Assembly: GCA_021325235.1 (NCBI GenBank)
Contig: JAJPHN010000032.1
Span: forward strand, 124,001 to 188,000
Direction of reading: 5' to 3'
Source of the DNA: Terriglobia bacterium
GTDB lineage: Bacteria; Acidobacteriota; Terriglobia; Bryobacterales; Bryobacteraceae
DNA length: 64,000 nucleotides
How positions within the stretch are numbered: the first letter of the stretch is position 1; each line of letters opens with the position of its first letter. The translations under genes were made by a program, and so were the position numbers. Below the pieces are notes generated by a model. That model was not told the DNA's origin and did no database searches. It saw nothing but the letters and a program-made list of their open reading frames with translations. Positions 39,101 through 46,251 of this stretch are shown in pieces.

Positions 39101-41283
39101 TCACTGGGTTCGTCGCGGGCCAGGGCGCCGGCGTCACGCAGACCGCCGGTACCTACGACCTTTCTGACGCCGGCCCCCGTACCGTTACCGTTTCGCTCGG
39201 CGCGAACGACTACAACCCGAACGCCGGCACCAATCTCGCGAACTATTCACTGCCGACCACTGCTACCGGTTCCGGGCTCATCAATCAAGCCCCGCTCACC
39301 GCCACGATCGCCAACGTCTCGAAGACCTACGATGGCAGCAACGCCGCCACTCTCGCGCCCGGCAACTATCAGCTGACCGGCTTCGTCGCAGGCCAGGGCG
39401 CCACCATCACACAAAGCTTTGGCACCTACGATTCCGCGAATGCGGGTTCGCGTACCGTTGACGCCGCGCTCGCATCGGGCGACTTCAACCCGAACAACGG
39501 CACCAATCTGGCCAACTATATCCTGCCCACCAGCGCCACGGGCACCGGTAGCATCACGCCAAAGGCGCTGGCTGCCCAGATCATCAACGATCCAACCAAG
39601 ACTTACGACGCTAATACACAGGCCGCTCTCACCAGCGCCAACTATCAGCTCTCCGGTTTTGTTGGCAACGAAGGCGCGACCGTCAATCAGACGGGGGCCA
39701 CCTACGCCGCAGCCGATGCGGGCAGCCAGAATGTGACAGCTTCGCTCGCGCCAGGCAATTTCGCGCCGATCGCCGGCACCAATCTCGCAAACTATTCGCT
39801 CCCGGTAACAGCTTCCGGCCCCGGCACCATCACACCAAAAGCTCTGACCGCCGCGATCACCGGCAACCCGACGAAACACTACGACGGCACCAATTCGGCC
39901 TCCTTGGCCGCGAGCGATTACACGCTCACCGGATTCGTAAATGGTCAAAGCGCAGCCATCACGCAAACATTCGGAACCTACGACGCTTCCGATGCCGGCG
40001 CCCGCACAGTGAGCGCTACTCTCGCGGCCGGTAACTTCATCGCCGCTCCCGGCACTTCGCTCGCCAACTACTCGCTCCCGGCTAGCGCGACCGGCGCAGG
40101 CCAGATCGACCCGGCTCTGCTCACTGCGACCATCGTAAACGCGTCGAAAACTTACGACGGCACCACCGCTGCCACGCTCGCTCCGGGCAATTTCACGATC
40201 ACCGGTTTCGCACCCGGTCAGGGCGCCGCCATCACGCAGACCGCCGGCACCTACGCTTCCGCCGACGCCGGGTCCCGCGCCATCACATCCAATCTCGCGG
40301 CCGCTGATTTCGCCGCCAATAGCAGCACCAATCTCGCCAACTACATTCTTCCGGAAGCCGCCACCGGTACCGGCCTGATCAATCCCAAAGCGCTCGTCGC
40401 CGCCATTACGGGAGCGCCCTCGAAGGTCTACGACGGCACGGCGAACGCGCTGCTCACTCCCGCCGACTACACGCTCTCCGGCTTCGTCAATGGTCAGGGC
40501 GCTTCCATTACGCAATCCGCCGGTCTCTACGATTCCGCTAACGCCGGAAGTCGCAACATCCTCGCAATCCTCAATTCGCAGGACTTCCAAAGCGCCGCCG
40601 GAACCAATCTCGCGAACTACATCCTGCCCTTGTCTGCTGCGGGGCAGGGCACGATCACGCCGCGCGCGCTCACGGCCCAGCTCATCGGCACGCCGACAAA
40701 AATGAACGACGGCACGCTCAACGCGCTCCTCACTCCGGCCAACTTCGCCCTCTCGGGTTTCGTTACGGGCCAGGGCGCAATGATCACGCAAACCGCCGGC
40801 CTGTACGATCTCGCCCAGACCGGCCCTCGCACGGTGAGCGCTCCGCTTTCGCCGCAGAACTTCCGCGCCAGCGATGGCACACTGCTCTCGAACTACTTTC
40901 TGCCGGCGATTGCCACCGGGCCCGGCTTGATCACGCCCGCCGTCGAAACCAACGCGCCCACGTTTGCCGCTGCGATCAGCGACAACATGACTGTCCGCAA
41001 TCTCGCCCCGGCTCCCGTTGTTGTTCAAACCGCCGTTCAGGCGCTCTTTGCCGCCGCGGTGCCGCGCACCTACATCCCGTACCCGGCGCCCTCTGCCCTC
41101 TCTACCTGGCAGAACAACGGTTTCGGCTCTCTACCCGCAATCGTGGAGACCGGTAATGCGCTCTCCAATGCGCCCGTCATCAATTCAACGGAACAGATTC
41201 TGTTGCAGGGTGGAAAAAACAAAAACTGGACGATTGCTTTGCCCAGCACATCGGTCAATCAACAAGCCGGGAGAGGCCGATAA
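30175..41283 (+). CDS. Giant two-partner-secretion exoprotein (TpsA) with YDG repeats
   Basis: About 3702 residues from GTG 30175, which follows AGGGG; TTG 30142 is a longer alternative. A Lys/Arg-containing signal segment (about 14-36) precedes a filamentous-haemagglutinin-type secretion domain (about 37-300). That domain shows WRSFSIGAGGRVFFQNGSG, LINPNGIVVGPNG, GSFVASTRD and LLAGNNI. A further beta-helix-like part runs to about 570. From nucleotide 31894 to about 40941 there are about 33 repeats of roughly 92 residues built on KTYDGTT and NYxLP motifs (YDG/MBG type). A 115-residue non-repeat tail without a toxin domain ends the protein. It is likely a secreted or cell-bound adhesin exported by the overlapping downstream TpsB. 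Confidence 0.9.
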   Translation: MYLSFFSARCARKLSIVPLILGLFFSLAPVGRPQSAPTLPQGGAFVAGSGTIGAATNGSLTINQNAARGIIDWRSFSIGAGGRVFFQNGSGATLNRVLGGDLSRIDGLLKASGSIYLINPNGIVVGPNGTVLTGGSFVASTRDTSNSAFLSVGNMSFSGTSTGGVDNLGTILSREGNVLLIGNSVQNAGSITAANGTASLLAGNNILLTTVNGPSGIYVSPDAGASGDITQTGRIAAAAAALKAAGGNIYTLAGNRSGLISATGTRNINGEIWLSAPEGSVNTSGTLSAQNTDGTGGQIVANGSSVSVASGSHISAQGTSGGSVLIGTSVPGGVDLANDTSIASGAVILAGGPQGGGSIETSGRNFSIGRARVEAGKGGNWLVDPTDLTIDSTAALTIASSLNSGTNVTEQTTASGASGAGVQSAGSGDINVNSPITWTGTGALTLSAYNNLNINAAISGSGNLTGSAGGVIAANANVSAASILLSAAGNLSIASGVSIAAGNGVTLQTSGQFINNAGANALSGGSGNWLVYSTNPANDTTGGLTPNFYQYNANWNAPPATSGNGLLYSIAPGLSVALSGTVEKTYDGTTAAVFSGTNATVSGLINGDSASVTGSYADKNAGSGIGVTASSISVTHGGIPVYGYAGTSPSVSANIGQIDRATLSASIVGDPTKTYNGTTTAELTSSNYQLAGFVAGEGASVNQPSSVGYDSADAGARTISATFSPTNFVANNGTNLSNYNLPASATGAGTINPAPLYISGVLATDKTYDRSTNDPLNTSGATLHGIIGSDNVSLDRSGAAGVFATSNAGSNLAVTASGFALTGSKAADYSLIQPQSLSANISQATLSITGVTANNKTYDGTTAATLSTGSATLNGVVSGDTLTLGTGSASGAFASSDAGSNIAVSASGFTISGAGASNYSLSQPSGLTANIAQKAITVAITSTPTKTYNGDSSAVVGSSGFTLSGFVAGQSATIGQTAHTSYASANAGTQTVTATLAISDYVAGSGTRLSNYLLPSSATGTGVINQAPITISLIGNPTKTYDGNVSAILSASNFLLTGFLNGESATVNQTSGTYDSPNAGVRQVTANLSLSNFTPGSGTLLSNYSFPTSVTGYGIINPAPLGVGYIGASITGNPTKTYDGTTTATLQPSDFTLTGFLNGDGATVTQTVGQYASKNVGVQPVTASLTSADFTPNQGTNLSNYTLPTVAYGSGTINPAALNISIIGTPTKVYNGTTTATLSAANFSVSGLAPGEGINIAGGVPSFYDSTQAGSRTITANLPATDITPQSGTLLSNYTIPATATGAGLITQAPLSILGISAQSKTYDTTTTATIAGSASLFGVVGSDNVTLSTSGVTANFATPNAANNVAVSASGYTISGSDAANYQLNQPSGLFANIYRAPLSITGVSAQNKNYDATNAASLNLGSAALSGVYSADSGQVSLDSSNAAATFSSVNVGNNLSVAASGFGLAGAQSANYYLNQPSGLSANINPAPLTALIIGNPTKVYDGTNSVTLHASNYQLVGFASGQGASVPQNASASYVAPDAGSEGITSTLVSSDFVANNGTNLANYILPTTGSGTGTITPAPLTVKIVGNPTKTYDATTAATLNSSNFVLSGFIGSQGATVTLTAGTYGSANAGTETVSATLASNNFTAAGSTNLNNYQLPVSASGTGTINKAPLQVIDVNATSRAYNGTYNDTLDVSNAAVSGLFGTDTVNLNTGSATGLFASKDAGTNIAVTASGFTISGGASNNYTVVQPTGLAADITQATLQLTKVVRVYDSTTDLPTASSAYTLSGIFGSDSVSVDTTNITGSYADKNVATGKNVTINNLQLANSGQSSDYTIASTVNAAIGQITPAPLTVANVRALDKVYDSTNLATLDNSSAALSGLFAGDNVTLQTGTTAFFSDKNAGTNKTVTASGYSISGTDQSNYKFTQPTGLTASITPYTGISLTGIAKTYDGTTNLPGVSSDYTLTGIFNGDSVSVNASGITGAFAQKDVGSNLNVNLAGLQLTGTDAGNYSMSSTLSNAPIGTITQKSLSASIVGTPTKTYDTTTAATLTSGNFNLSGFVAGESATVTKTTGAYTSANAGTPNVTTTLASGDFTANGATLLSNYILPTSATGAGKINKAALTITGVLATDKVYNGTTADTLNTGSAALSGVFASDLANVSLIKTGATGTFGSAGVGSNKPVTASGFSISGGQSGNYTLSQPTGLTANITQAMLNLASVSKMYDATTAATGAGVSYALSGIQGSDNVFVNTAGLSGTYAAKNVGTNLSVSFTGLSLTGAQAANYSIASSVTNALIGTITKAPLSLTGAVGVGKTYDGTTSAVINNASAALAGVLGSDSVTFSGPTTGTFSSSNAGTWAVTPSSSYAISGTDAANYNFTQPGSFSATIAKAPLTAAIINNPTKTYDATTAATLSSGNYLLSGFIGSQSATISQTAGSYDSSDAGSRIVTASLSAGNFTAGGGTNLSNYILPTTASGAGAINQKALTAAIIGNPTKTYDGTLAAALNASNFSLTGFVSGQSATVNQASGTYDAIHAGARTVTAALNAGDFTAGGSTNLANYVLPGTASGAGTINPQALTASIIGDPSKTYDGTSAATLTGANYQLSGFVAGEGASVNQTSGIYDSSNAGARTVTASLNGSNFAATGATQLSDYTLPTTASGAGNINPKVLTAVIINNPSKIYDATTAATLSAANYQINGFVGSDGAIVSQSAGTYAAPDAGTQPISALLTAANFAPTGSTNFANYILPGAATGNGTITPKSLSAAITGNPGKTYDGLTTASLAPSDYTLSGFVAGQGATVLQDTGTYDSANAGARTVTATLAPGDFNPNNGTNLANYILPVSATGTGNITQKALTAQIVNDPTKTYDGNTSATLTNTNYQLNGFIGSEGATVNQTAGNYAAPDAGSENVTASLAANNFSANGTTNLANYLLPTTAAGLGTINPKSLIASITGTPTKTYDGTSSATLASSDYALTGFVAGQGAGVTQTAGTYDLSDAGPRTVTVSLGANDYNPNAGTNLANYSLPTTATGSGLINQAPLTATIANVSKTYDGSNAATLAPGNYQLTGFVAGQGATITQSFGTYDSANAGSRTVDAALASGDFNPNNGTNLANYILPTSATGTGSITPKALAAQIINDPTKTYDANTQAALTSANYQLSGFVGNEGATVNQTGATYAAADAGSQNVTASLAPGNFAPIAGTNLANYSLPVTASGPGTITPKALTAAITGNPTKHYDGTNSASLAASDYTLTGFVNGQSAAITQTFGTYDASDAGARTVSATLAAGNFIAAPGTSLANYSLPASATGAGQIDPALLTATIVNASKTYDGTTAATLAPGNFTITGFAPGQGAAITQTAGTYASADAGSRAITSNLAAADFAANSSTNLANYILPEAATGTGLINPKALVAAITGAPSKVYDGTANALLTPADYTLSGFVNGQGASITQSAGLYDSANAGSRNILAILNSQDFQSAAGTNLANYILPLSAAGQGTITPRALTAQLIGTPTKMNDGTLNALLTPANFALSGFVTGQGAMITQTAGLYDLAQTGPRTVSAPLSPQNFRASDGTLLSNYFLPAIATGPGLITPAVETNAPTFAAAISDNMTVRNLAPAPVVVQTAVQALFAAAVPRTYIPYPAPSALSTWQNNGFGSLPAIVETGNALSNAPVINSTEQILLQGGKNKNWTIALPSTSVNQQAGRGR
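31894..40941 (+). repeat. About 33 tandem YDG-type protein repeats inside tpsA
   Basis: Repeats of about 270-276 bp were counted by eye. Three forms occur. Type A (about 21 copies) has KTYDGTT, GFVxGQGA, DAGxRTVTA and NLxNYxLP. Type B (about 8) ends NYxLxQPxGLxAxI. Type C (about 4) has GSYADKN or similar and ends in NAxIGxI. Copies 21-33 are all type A, while copies 1-20 are mixed. The final copy has KMNDGT where others have KTYDGT. Confidence 0.85.
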
Positions 41284-43013
41284 TGCAGCGCGCACTCCTT
41301 TCCTTGAACCACCCGCAAAAAATTTGCGCGCTCGCCATGGCCATCGCCGCGCCGCTTGCCGCGCAGGACTACGCCCGCATCGCGCCAAAGACGCCTGCGC
41401 GCGTCGAAGCTCCCGCGCTTCCCGAACCGGCGCCGCTTGCGCTCGCGAGCCGTTCCAGCCAGCCTATTGGCGTGACTCTCAAAGAGCTGATCTTTGTGCG
41501 CACGCTCGAATCCGCTGCCTTCGCGGGCACAAGCACCATCGACGCCTCCCGAGTCCCCGAATTAGCCGACGCGAAATTCACGGCGGAGCTCGAACCGTTG
41601 CTGAATCGGGAGCTCACACTCGCCGATCTCGACCGCATCAAAACCACTACTCTGAACTGGTTGCGTGCGCATCAGCGGCCCTTCTGCGAAGTCAACATAC
41701 CGCCTCAGAACATCTCGAGCGGCACCATACAGGTCGTCGTCACCGAATACAAGCTCGGCAAAATCGAAGTCGCCGGCGCGCGCTACTTCTCGCCGTCGCT
41801 CATCGAACGCGCCAGCGGCCTTCAGCCCGGCCAGACTCTGCGCCTCGACGATCTGCAAACGGGTCTCGATCGCCTCAACCGCAATCCCTTCCTCAACGTC
41901 GATGCCGTCTTTCAACCCGGCGCCGATACGAGCGAAACCGATGTCAAACTGCAGGCGCGCGATCAATTTCCCCTGCGCGTCTATTCGGGCTACGATAACC
42001 TCGGTACGCGCAGCCTCGGCATTCGCGAATACAACGCCGGCGCAAACTGGGGCAACGCCTTCGGCACCGGCCAGATCGTCTCGTACCAGTTCACGCGCTC
42101 CGTTTCCGGTGCGTACAATTCCCACTCCATCTCCGACGCGATCCCGCTGCGCTGGGGCGATCAGCTGCTTATTTTCGGCTCCTACGCGACCGAGCGTCCT
42201 CTGCTCGCCAGCATCTTTAAAGATCAGGGCCACTCCGGCCAGGCCAGCGCCCGTTACGTGCATCAGCTGCGCCGCTTCCATCGCCTGACGCACGAAATCG
42301 AAGCGGGCTATGATTTCAAGACCACCGACAACAACCTCGAGTTCGCCGGTTTCCATGTGTTTGGCGCGCTCGCCGAAGTCGACCAGTTCCCGCTCATCTA
42401 CGACGCCAACATCGCCGATCATCTTGGACAGACCGCCGTACAAAATACGTTCGTCTACAGCCCGGGCCGCATAACGCCCGGTAACACCACGGCCGCGCTT
42501 TCCACACTCGTAAGCGGTGCGCGGGCGGCGTACCTCTACAATCGCTTTCTGATTACTCGCACCACGCCGCTACCCCGTGCTTTCAGCGCTGTCACCCGCG
42601 TCACGCTGCAGGAGTCCGATCACAACCTGCCGTATAGCGAGCAGCTCGGCGGTGGCGGCGTTGGCAGCGTGCGCGGCTACTACACGGACACGGCGTTTGG
42701 CAGCCGCGGCGAGCTCTTTTCGCAAGAGTTGCGCCTGCCCGCATTCTCACCCGCGCATTACCTCGATCGCGCTTTGGAATCGGCCGATAAGGCCCAATTC
42801 GGTATCTTCTTCGATTACGCCGATCTACGCCAGGTCACGCCCATTCCCGACGTCAAAAGCCCGCTGCAACTCGCGAGCGCCGGTTTCCTCGCCCGCTACT
42901 CCACATCGCGCTTCTTCGACATAGAACTCGACACGGGTCGCCGCCTTCGTGCCGCGCCCACCGTTCCGGTTGCGGGCTGGTACAGTCAGATTTCGCTCAC
43001 CGGCCGCTTCTAG
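41283..43013 (+). CDS. TpsB transporter (ShlB/FhaC/HecB family)
   Basis: A 576-residue outer-membrane transporter. Its ATG overlaps the last base of the tpsA stop (TAATG), so the two are translationally coupled. A signal region (about 1-28) is followed by two POTRA-like domains (about 60-220; VTLKELIFV, GKIEVAGARYFSPSLIERASG and GQTLRLDDLQTGLDRLNRNP) and a 16-strand barrel to the C-terminal Phe (YSQISLTGRF). The L6 motif GSVRGYYTD is intact. In this family the POTRA domains recognise the secretion domain of the partner, and the barrel exports it. The coupling identifies the repeat protein as the cargo. Confidence 0.92.
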   Translation: MQRALLSLNHPQKICALAMAIAAPLAAQDYARIAPKTPARVEAPALPEPAPLALASRSSQPIGVTLKELIFVRTLESAAFAGTSTIDASRVPELADAKFTAELEPLLNRELTLADLDRIKTTTLNWLRAHQRPFCEVNIPPQNISSGTIQVVVTEYKLGKIEVAGARYFSPSLIERASGLQPGQTLRLDDLQTGLDRLNRNPFLNVDAVFQPGADTSETDVKLQARDQFPLRVYSGYDNLGTRSLGIREYNAGANWGNAFGTGQIVSYQFTRSVSGAYNSHSISDAIPLRWGDQLLIFGSYATERPLLASIFKDQGHSGQASARYVHQLRRFHRLTHEIEAGYDFKTTDNNLEFAGFHVFGALAEVDQFPLIYDANIADHLGQTAVQNTFVYSPGRITPGNTTAALSTLVSGARAAYLYNRFLITRTTPLPRAFSAVTRVTLQESDHNLPYSEQLGGGGVGSVRGYYTDTAFGSRGELFSQELRLPAFSPAHYLDRALESADKAQFGIFFDYADLRQVTPIPDVKSPLQLASAGFLARYSTSRFFDIELDTGRRLRAAPTVPVAGWYSQISLTGRF

Positions 43014-44257
43014 CATCCTGCACTCGTCTGCGTGTTGCGCACGCACGGAACGGAAACAAACTCCCGCTCCGGATAACGAAGCGCAGTCAGCCGGCCTCCG
43101 AAAGCGGTATTGATGTTGACGGTGCGATGGATCCACCGGAGTTCGCAAACCGCCGTATGGCCGTATACGACCATTGCGCTGCCCCTGTAATCTGCGGCCC
43201 AGACACTGTGACCCGATGCACCGAGTTCATCGGCGTCGCCATTCGTCTCGCCCGAAAGAGCGAACGCGCGCACCGCGGCGGATTCGCGGCCCTGCATCTC
43301 TTCCTTCATCCCCGCATGTGCGACCACCAGTTTGCCGCCATCGAGCACGTAATGACTCGGCAGGCCCTCCAGCAAGCAAGCGACGCGCGCACGGAGCCCC
43401 GGCTCTCTCGCAAGCTCGGTCAGAAGCACCGATAGGGTATGCACAGCATCCGCATCGCCGTCGCGAATCTGGCGCAGGAGTGCTACGTCGCCGTCGCCGG
43501 GAACGCAAAGCGCGAAGCCGTCGCGAACCATCCCCATCACCAGACGGAGAACCGCCATCGGGTTCGGGCCGCCATCGACAAGATCACCCAGAAAAATCGC
43601 TTTCCGGTTTTCGGGTGGCTTTACCTGCCAATCGGGACCGATCTGATATCCAAGGCGCTTCAGCAATTCCGCGAGTTCCTCGAAGCAGCCGTGCACATCG
43701 CCGATGATGTCGAAGGGGCCATGTTCAAAGCTGCGATTGCATGCAAGTGGTTCGCGCTGTACGGTGGCCGAATGGATTTCCTCCGGACTGTTCAGGAAGT
43801 AGACGTTGTGAAAGCCTTCGCTCGCAAGCAGCCCAAGAGACCTACGCAGATTCTGCGCCTGGCTGCGCAAAACATGCGGAGGAAAGTCGCGATCGGGGCG
43901 GCTGTGATTGCGCTCTGCGCAGGCATATCGGGGCAGATTCAAGACGATGGCAACCGCCGCGCAATGATACTGCCGGGCCAGCTCCAGCAGCGGTCGTCGT
44001 GCCTCCTGCTGCACATTGGTCGCATCCACGACCGTTAGTTTTCCGGCACGTAAACGCCGGGCCAGAATGAAGTGTACGACCTCGAAGGCGTCCCTCGTGG
44101 CCTGCTGGTCATTTTCATCGTCAGCCACCAGATAACGGCAATAATCCGAGGAAAGAATCTCACTCGGACGGAAGTGCTTTCGAGCGAAACTTGATTTGCC
44201 GGCGCCAGAAGGTCCGATCAGTACGACCAGAGCAAATTCGGGTATTCTCAGAACCAC
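43010..44257 (-). CDS. Pnkp-like polynucleotide kinase-phosphatase lacking the ligase domain
   Basis: A 415-residue protein with two modules of bacterial Pnkp in the same order. The kinase (about 1-165) has P-loop GPSGAGKS (15-22) and lid RPDRDFPPHVLRSQ. The metallophosphoesterase (about 182-400) has D187 and H189 in GDVHGC, H314 in VAHAG and H367 in YGHT. The third Pnkp module, the nucleotidyltransferase of about 390 residues, is absent. Two phosphatase motifs are altered: GDxVDRGP reads GDLVDGGP (224-231), and the metal-binding GNHE/D site reads GDGD (254-257). It converges on tpsB with a 4-bp overlap. The kinase part should work; phosphatase activity is doubtful. Confidence 0.8.
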   Translation of the reverse strand: MVLRIPEFALVVLIGPSGAGKSSFARKHFRPSEILSSDYCRYLVADDENDQQATRDAFEVVHFILARRLRAGKLTVVDATNVQQEARRPLLELARQYHCAAVAIVLNLPRYACAERNHSRPDRDFPPHVLRSQAQNLRRSLGLLASEGFHNVYFLNSPEEIHSATVQREPLACNRSFEHGPFDIIGDVHGCFEELAELLKRLGYQIGPDWQVKPPENRKAIFLGDLVDGGPNPMAVLRLVMGMVRDGFALCVPGDGDVALLRQIRDGDADAVHTLSVLLTELAREPGLRARVACLLEGLPSHYVLDGGKLVVAHAGMKEEMQGRESAAVRAFALSGETNGDADELGASGHSVWAADYRGSAMVVYGHTAVCELRWIHRTVNINTAFGGRLTALRYPEREFVSVPCVRNTQTSAGC

Positions 44258-44347
44258 CAGCCGGTCATCCCTATTTTTCGATTCTGCCAGCCCCGGATAC
44301 TCCAGGATGGCTTGACGATATCGGTTGGTGAGCGCCGTCCACCTGGC

Positions 44348-46021
44348 TCAGAGCTCAGCCAGAGTGCGGTGCACCATGTAGATCGCGATTGCGCCTTCAC
44401 CTACCGCCGAGGCCACGCGCTTGACGTTCCCGGCTCGCACATCCCCGACAGCGAACACACCGGGCAGGCTCGTTTCCAGCATCTGCGGAGATCGTTTCAG
44501 TGGCCAGGGCGAATCGCCGTTTCGCCGCTCCAGATCCCTGCCCGTGAGAATGAAACCCTTATCGTCCAGGGCCAGACAGCCGCGCAGCCATTCGGTTCGA
44601 GGCGAAGCGCCTGTCATGACGAAAACATGGCGGATGTCGTGCGTCGACGTTTCTCCGCTTTGCTTGTTCTGCCAGGTGATCCTCTCCAGATGCTCCTTAC
44701 CCTCGAGTGCGACGATCTCGGTGTAGACATGCAGGTGAATGCGCGGATTCTCCTCGATTCGTTGAATCAGATATCGCGACATCGTGCTCTTGAGTTCGCC
44801 TGAACGGACCAGCATGTGAACAGCCGCCGCGTTCTGCGATAAGAAAACGGCCGCCTGACCGGCCGAGTTGCCGCCTCCCACAACGGCCACTTGTTCGGAG
44901 CCGCATAGCTGCGATTCGATGTAGGTTGCACCGTAATAAATGCCGCGGCCCTCAAACTCTGCCAGATTCGCGATCTGCAGCTTGTTGTATTGTGCCCCGC
45001 TGGCAATCACGATGACCCGCGCCGCGATAGAATCGCCGCCGTCGAGTTCCACCCGGTACGGTCGCTGATCGCAATCCAGCCGGCTCACATTGCGAGCGAT
45101 CAGAAGGTGGGCTCCGAACTTTTGTGCCTGCGTGGTGGCGCGCGCCGCAAGTTCCTGTCCTGAAACTCCGGTCGGGAAACCGAGATAGTTTTCAATTTTG
45201 GAACTGGAGCCGGCCTGACCGCCCGGTGCGTGATTCTCAACCACCAAAGCGTCAAGACCTTCCGACGCCGCATAAACGGCTGCAGCAAGCCCGGCCGGAC
45301 CCGCACCCACGATCACCACGTCGTGCACTACGTTTGCATCCACCCGAGCGTTCAGCCCCAGGCACTTTGCGAGCTCCTGCACAGAGGGATTGCGAAGCAC
45401 GTTGCGCGCGTTGCAAACAAGGACCGGGATCTCCGAAGCCTGAATGTGGAACCGGTCGAGTAACTCCTGCGAGGTGCGGTCCGTGTCGAGGTCGACGTAA
45501 GTGTACGGGTAGCCGTTTCTGGTCAGGAACTCGCGAATTCCCAATGTCCGGGCCGAGTAGCGCGACCCGAGCAGAATCAGATTTCCGAAGCCGCGCTGAA
45601 TCAGTTCGATACGCCGCAGGATAAATGCTCGCAGCAGAATGTCGCTCAGCTCCGAATCTCTGGCTACCAGAGAACGAAGCGATTCGGCGGACACCTCGAT
45701 GAATTCACCCGGCTTCGTCACGCGTCCGGCTACCAGGCAGCGCTGGCCGGAAATCATGCTCACTTCTCCGGTAAACTCACCCGGGCGGTCATGCACCGCA
45801 ATGCGGCGTTCTCCGTCGAGGTCGGGCTGCACGATTTCCATGCTTCCGGAGAGCACAACGAAGAAGGGCACATTCGTATCGCCGGGAGCAAACAGTATTT
45901 CGCCCGGCTTCACTGGACGAAGCTCGCCGGCCGCCCGGACTCGCTCGATCTGCTCAGAAGTCAGTACGGGAAAGGTCTGCGTTCGGGCATCGAGAGCGCT
46001 GGGACGCGAGACGGTCGACAT
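44348..46021 (-). CDS. cNMP-domain, thioredoxin-reductase-like FAD oxidoreductase without CxxC
   Basis: A 557-residue protein from ATG 46021; the frame extends 19 codons upstream without support. Three parts are visible. A cyclic-nucleotide-binding-like domain (about 15-125) has PFFVVLSGSMEIV and RPGEFTGEVSMISG. A thioredoxin/glutaredoxin-like region (about 140-210) has SRYSARTLGIREFLTRNGYP. A class II pyridine nucleotide-disulfide reductase fold follows (about 235 on; GAGPAGLAAAVYA, VAVVGGGNSAGQAAVFL and GVFAVGDVRAG). The redox CxxC expected near YGATYIESQLC is missing; only one Cys remains. It may reduce a different acceptor. It is divergent from the RraA-like gene (230 bp). Confidence 0.82.
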   Translation of the reverse strand: MSTVSRPSALDARTQTFPVLTSEQIERVRAAGELRPVKPGEILFAPGDTNVPFFVVLSGSMEIVQPDLDGERRIAVHDRPGEFTGEVSMISGQRCLVAGRVTKPGEFIEVSAESLRSLVARDSELSDILLRAFILRRIELIQRGFGNLILLGSRYSARTLGIREFLTRNGYPYTYVDLDTDRTSQELLDRFHIQASEIPVLVCNARNVLRNPSVQELAKCLGLNARVDANVVHDVVIVGAGPAGLAAAVYAASEGLDALVVENHAPGGQAGSSSKIENYLGFPTGVSGQELAARATTQAQKFGAHLLIARNVSRLDCDQRPYRVELDGGDSIAARVIVIASGAQYNKLQIANLAEFEGRGIYYGATYIESQLCGSEQVAVVGGGNSAGQAAVFLSQNAAAVHMLVRSGELKSTMSRYLIQRIEENPRIHLHVYTEIVALEGKEHLERITWQNKQSGETSTHDIRHVFVMTGASPRTEWLRGCLALDDKGFILTGRDLERRNGDSPWPLKRSPQMLETSLPGVFAVGDVRAGNVKRVASAVGEGAIAIYMVHRTLAEL

Positions 46022-46251
46022 ACCGCAAGTGTAGACGCAACCGCCGGCAGGCGATTCGCGCCAAATGTAAAGCGACACGGACTGCCCACGAACGCGAGAG
46101 GCCGACTCTCGATAATCGGGAAATTGGCGGGAAGAAATCCCGTCAGCAGGGTATGGTCCGAAGCCGGAAACCCCCGTAAATTGAAGGTCGGAGGGTCATC
46201 CGGTTCGGGTTTATCTGCGAATCGGCCCGCGTTCCGCACGCCTCCAGATAG

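Noticed and set aside
31894-40941. Regular repeats that could suggest a CRISPR array
   Set aside because: The period is about 275 bp in one open reading frame with protein-level conservation; there are no short spacers and no cas genes.
39247-41028. Long minus-strand open frame (593 codons) and similar ones at 32770-34032, 34048-35157 and 37609-38736
   Set aside because: They lie antisense to the tpsA repeats and arise from their periodic codon composition. Their products are Arg/Gly-rich repeats of the antisense, with no ribosome sites or domains.
43010-43020. Terminator between the convergent tpsB and Pnkp-like genes
   Set aside because: The genes overlap by 4 bp and no hairpin with a T-run was seen at the junction.
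46095-46111. Inverted repeat CGAGAG/CTCTCG in the gap before the RraA-like gene
   Set aside because: The arms are only 6 bp with a 5-bp loop. In GC-rich DNA this is expected by chance, and no promoter element adjoins it.
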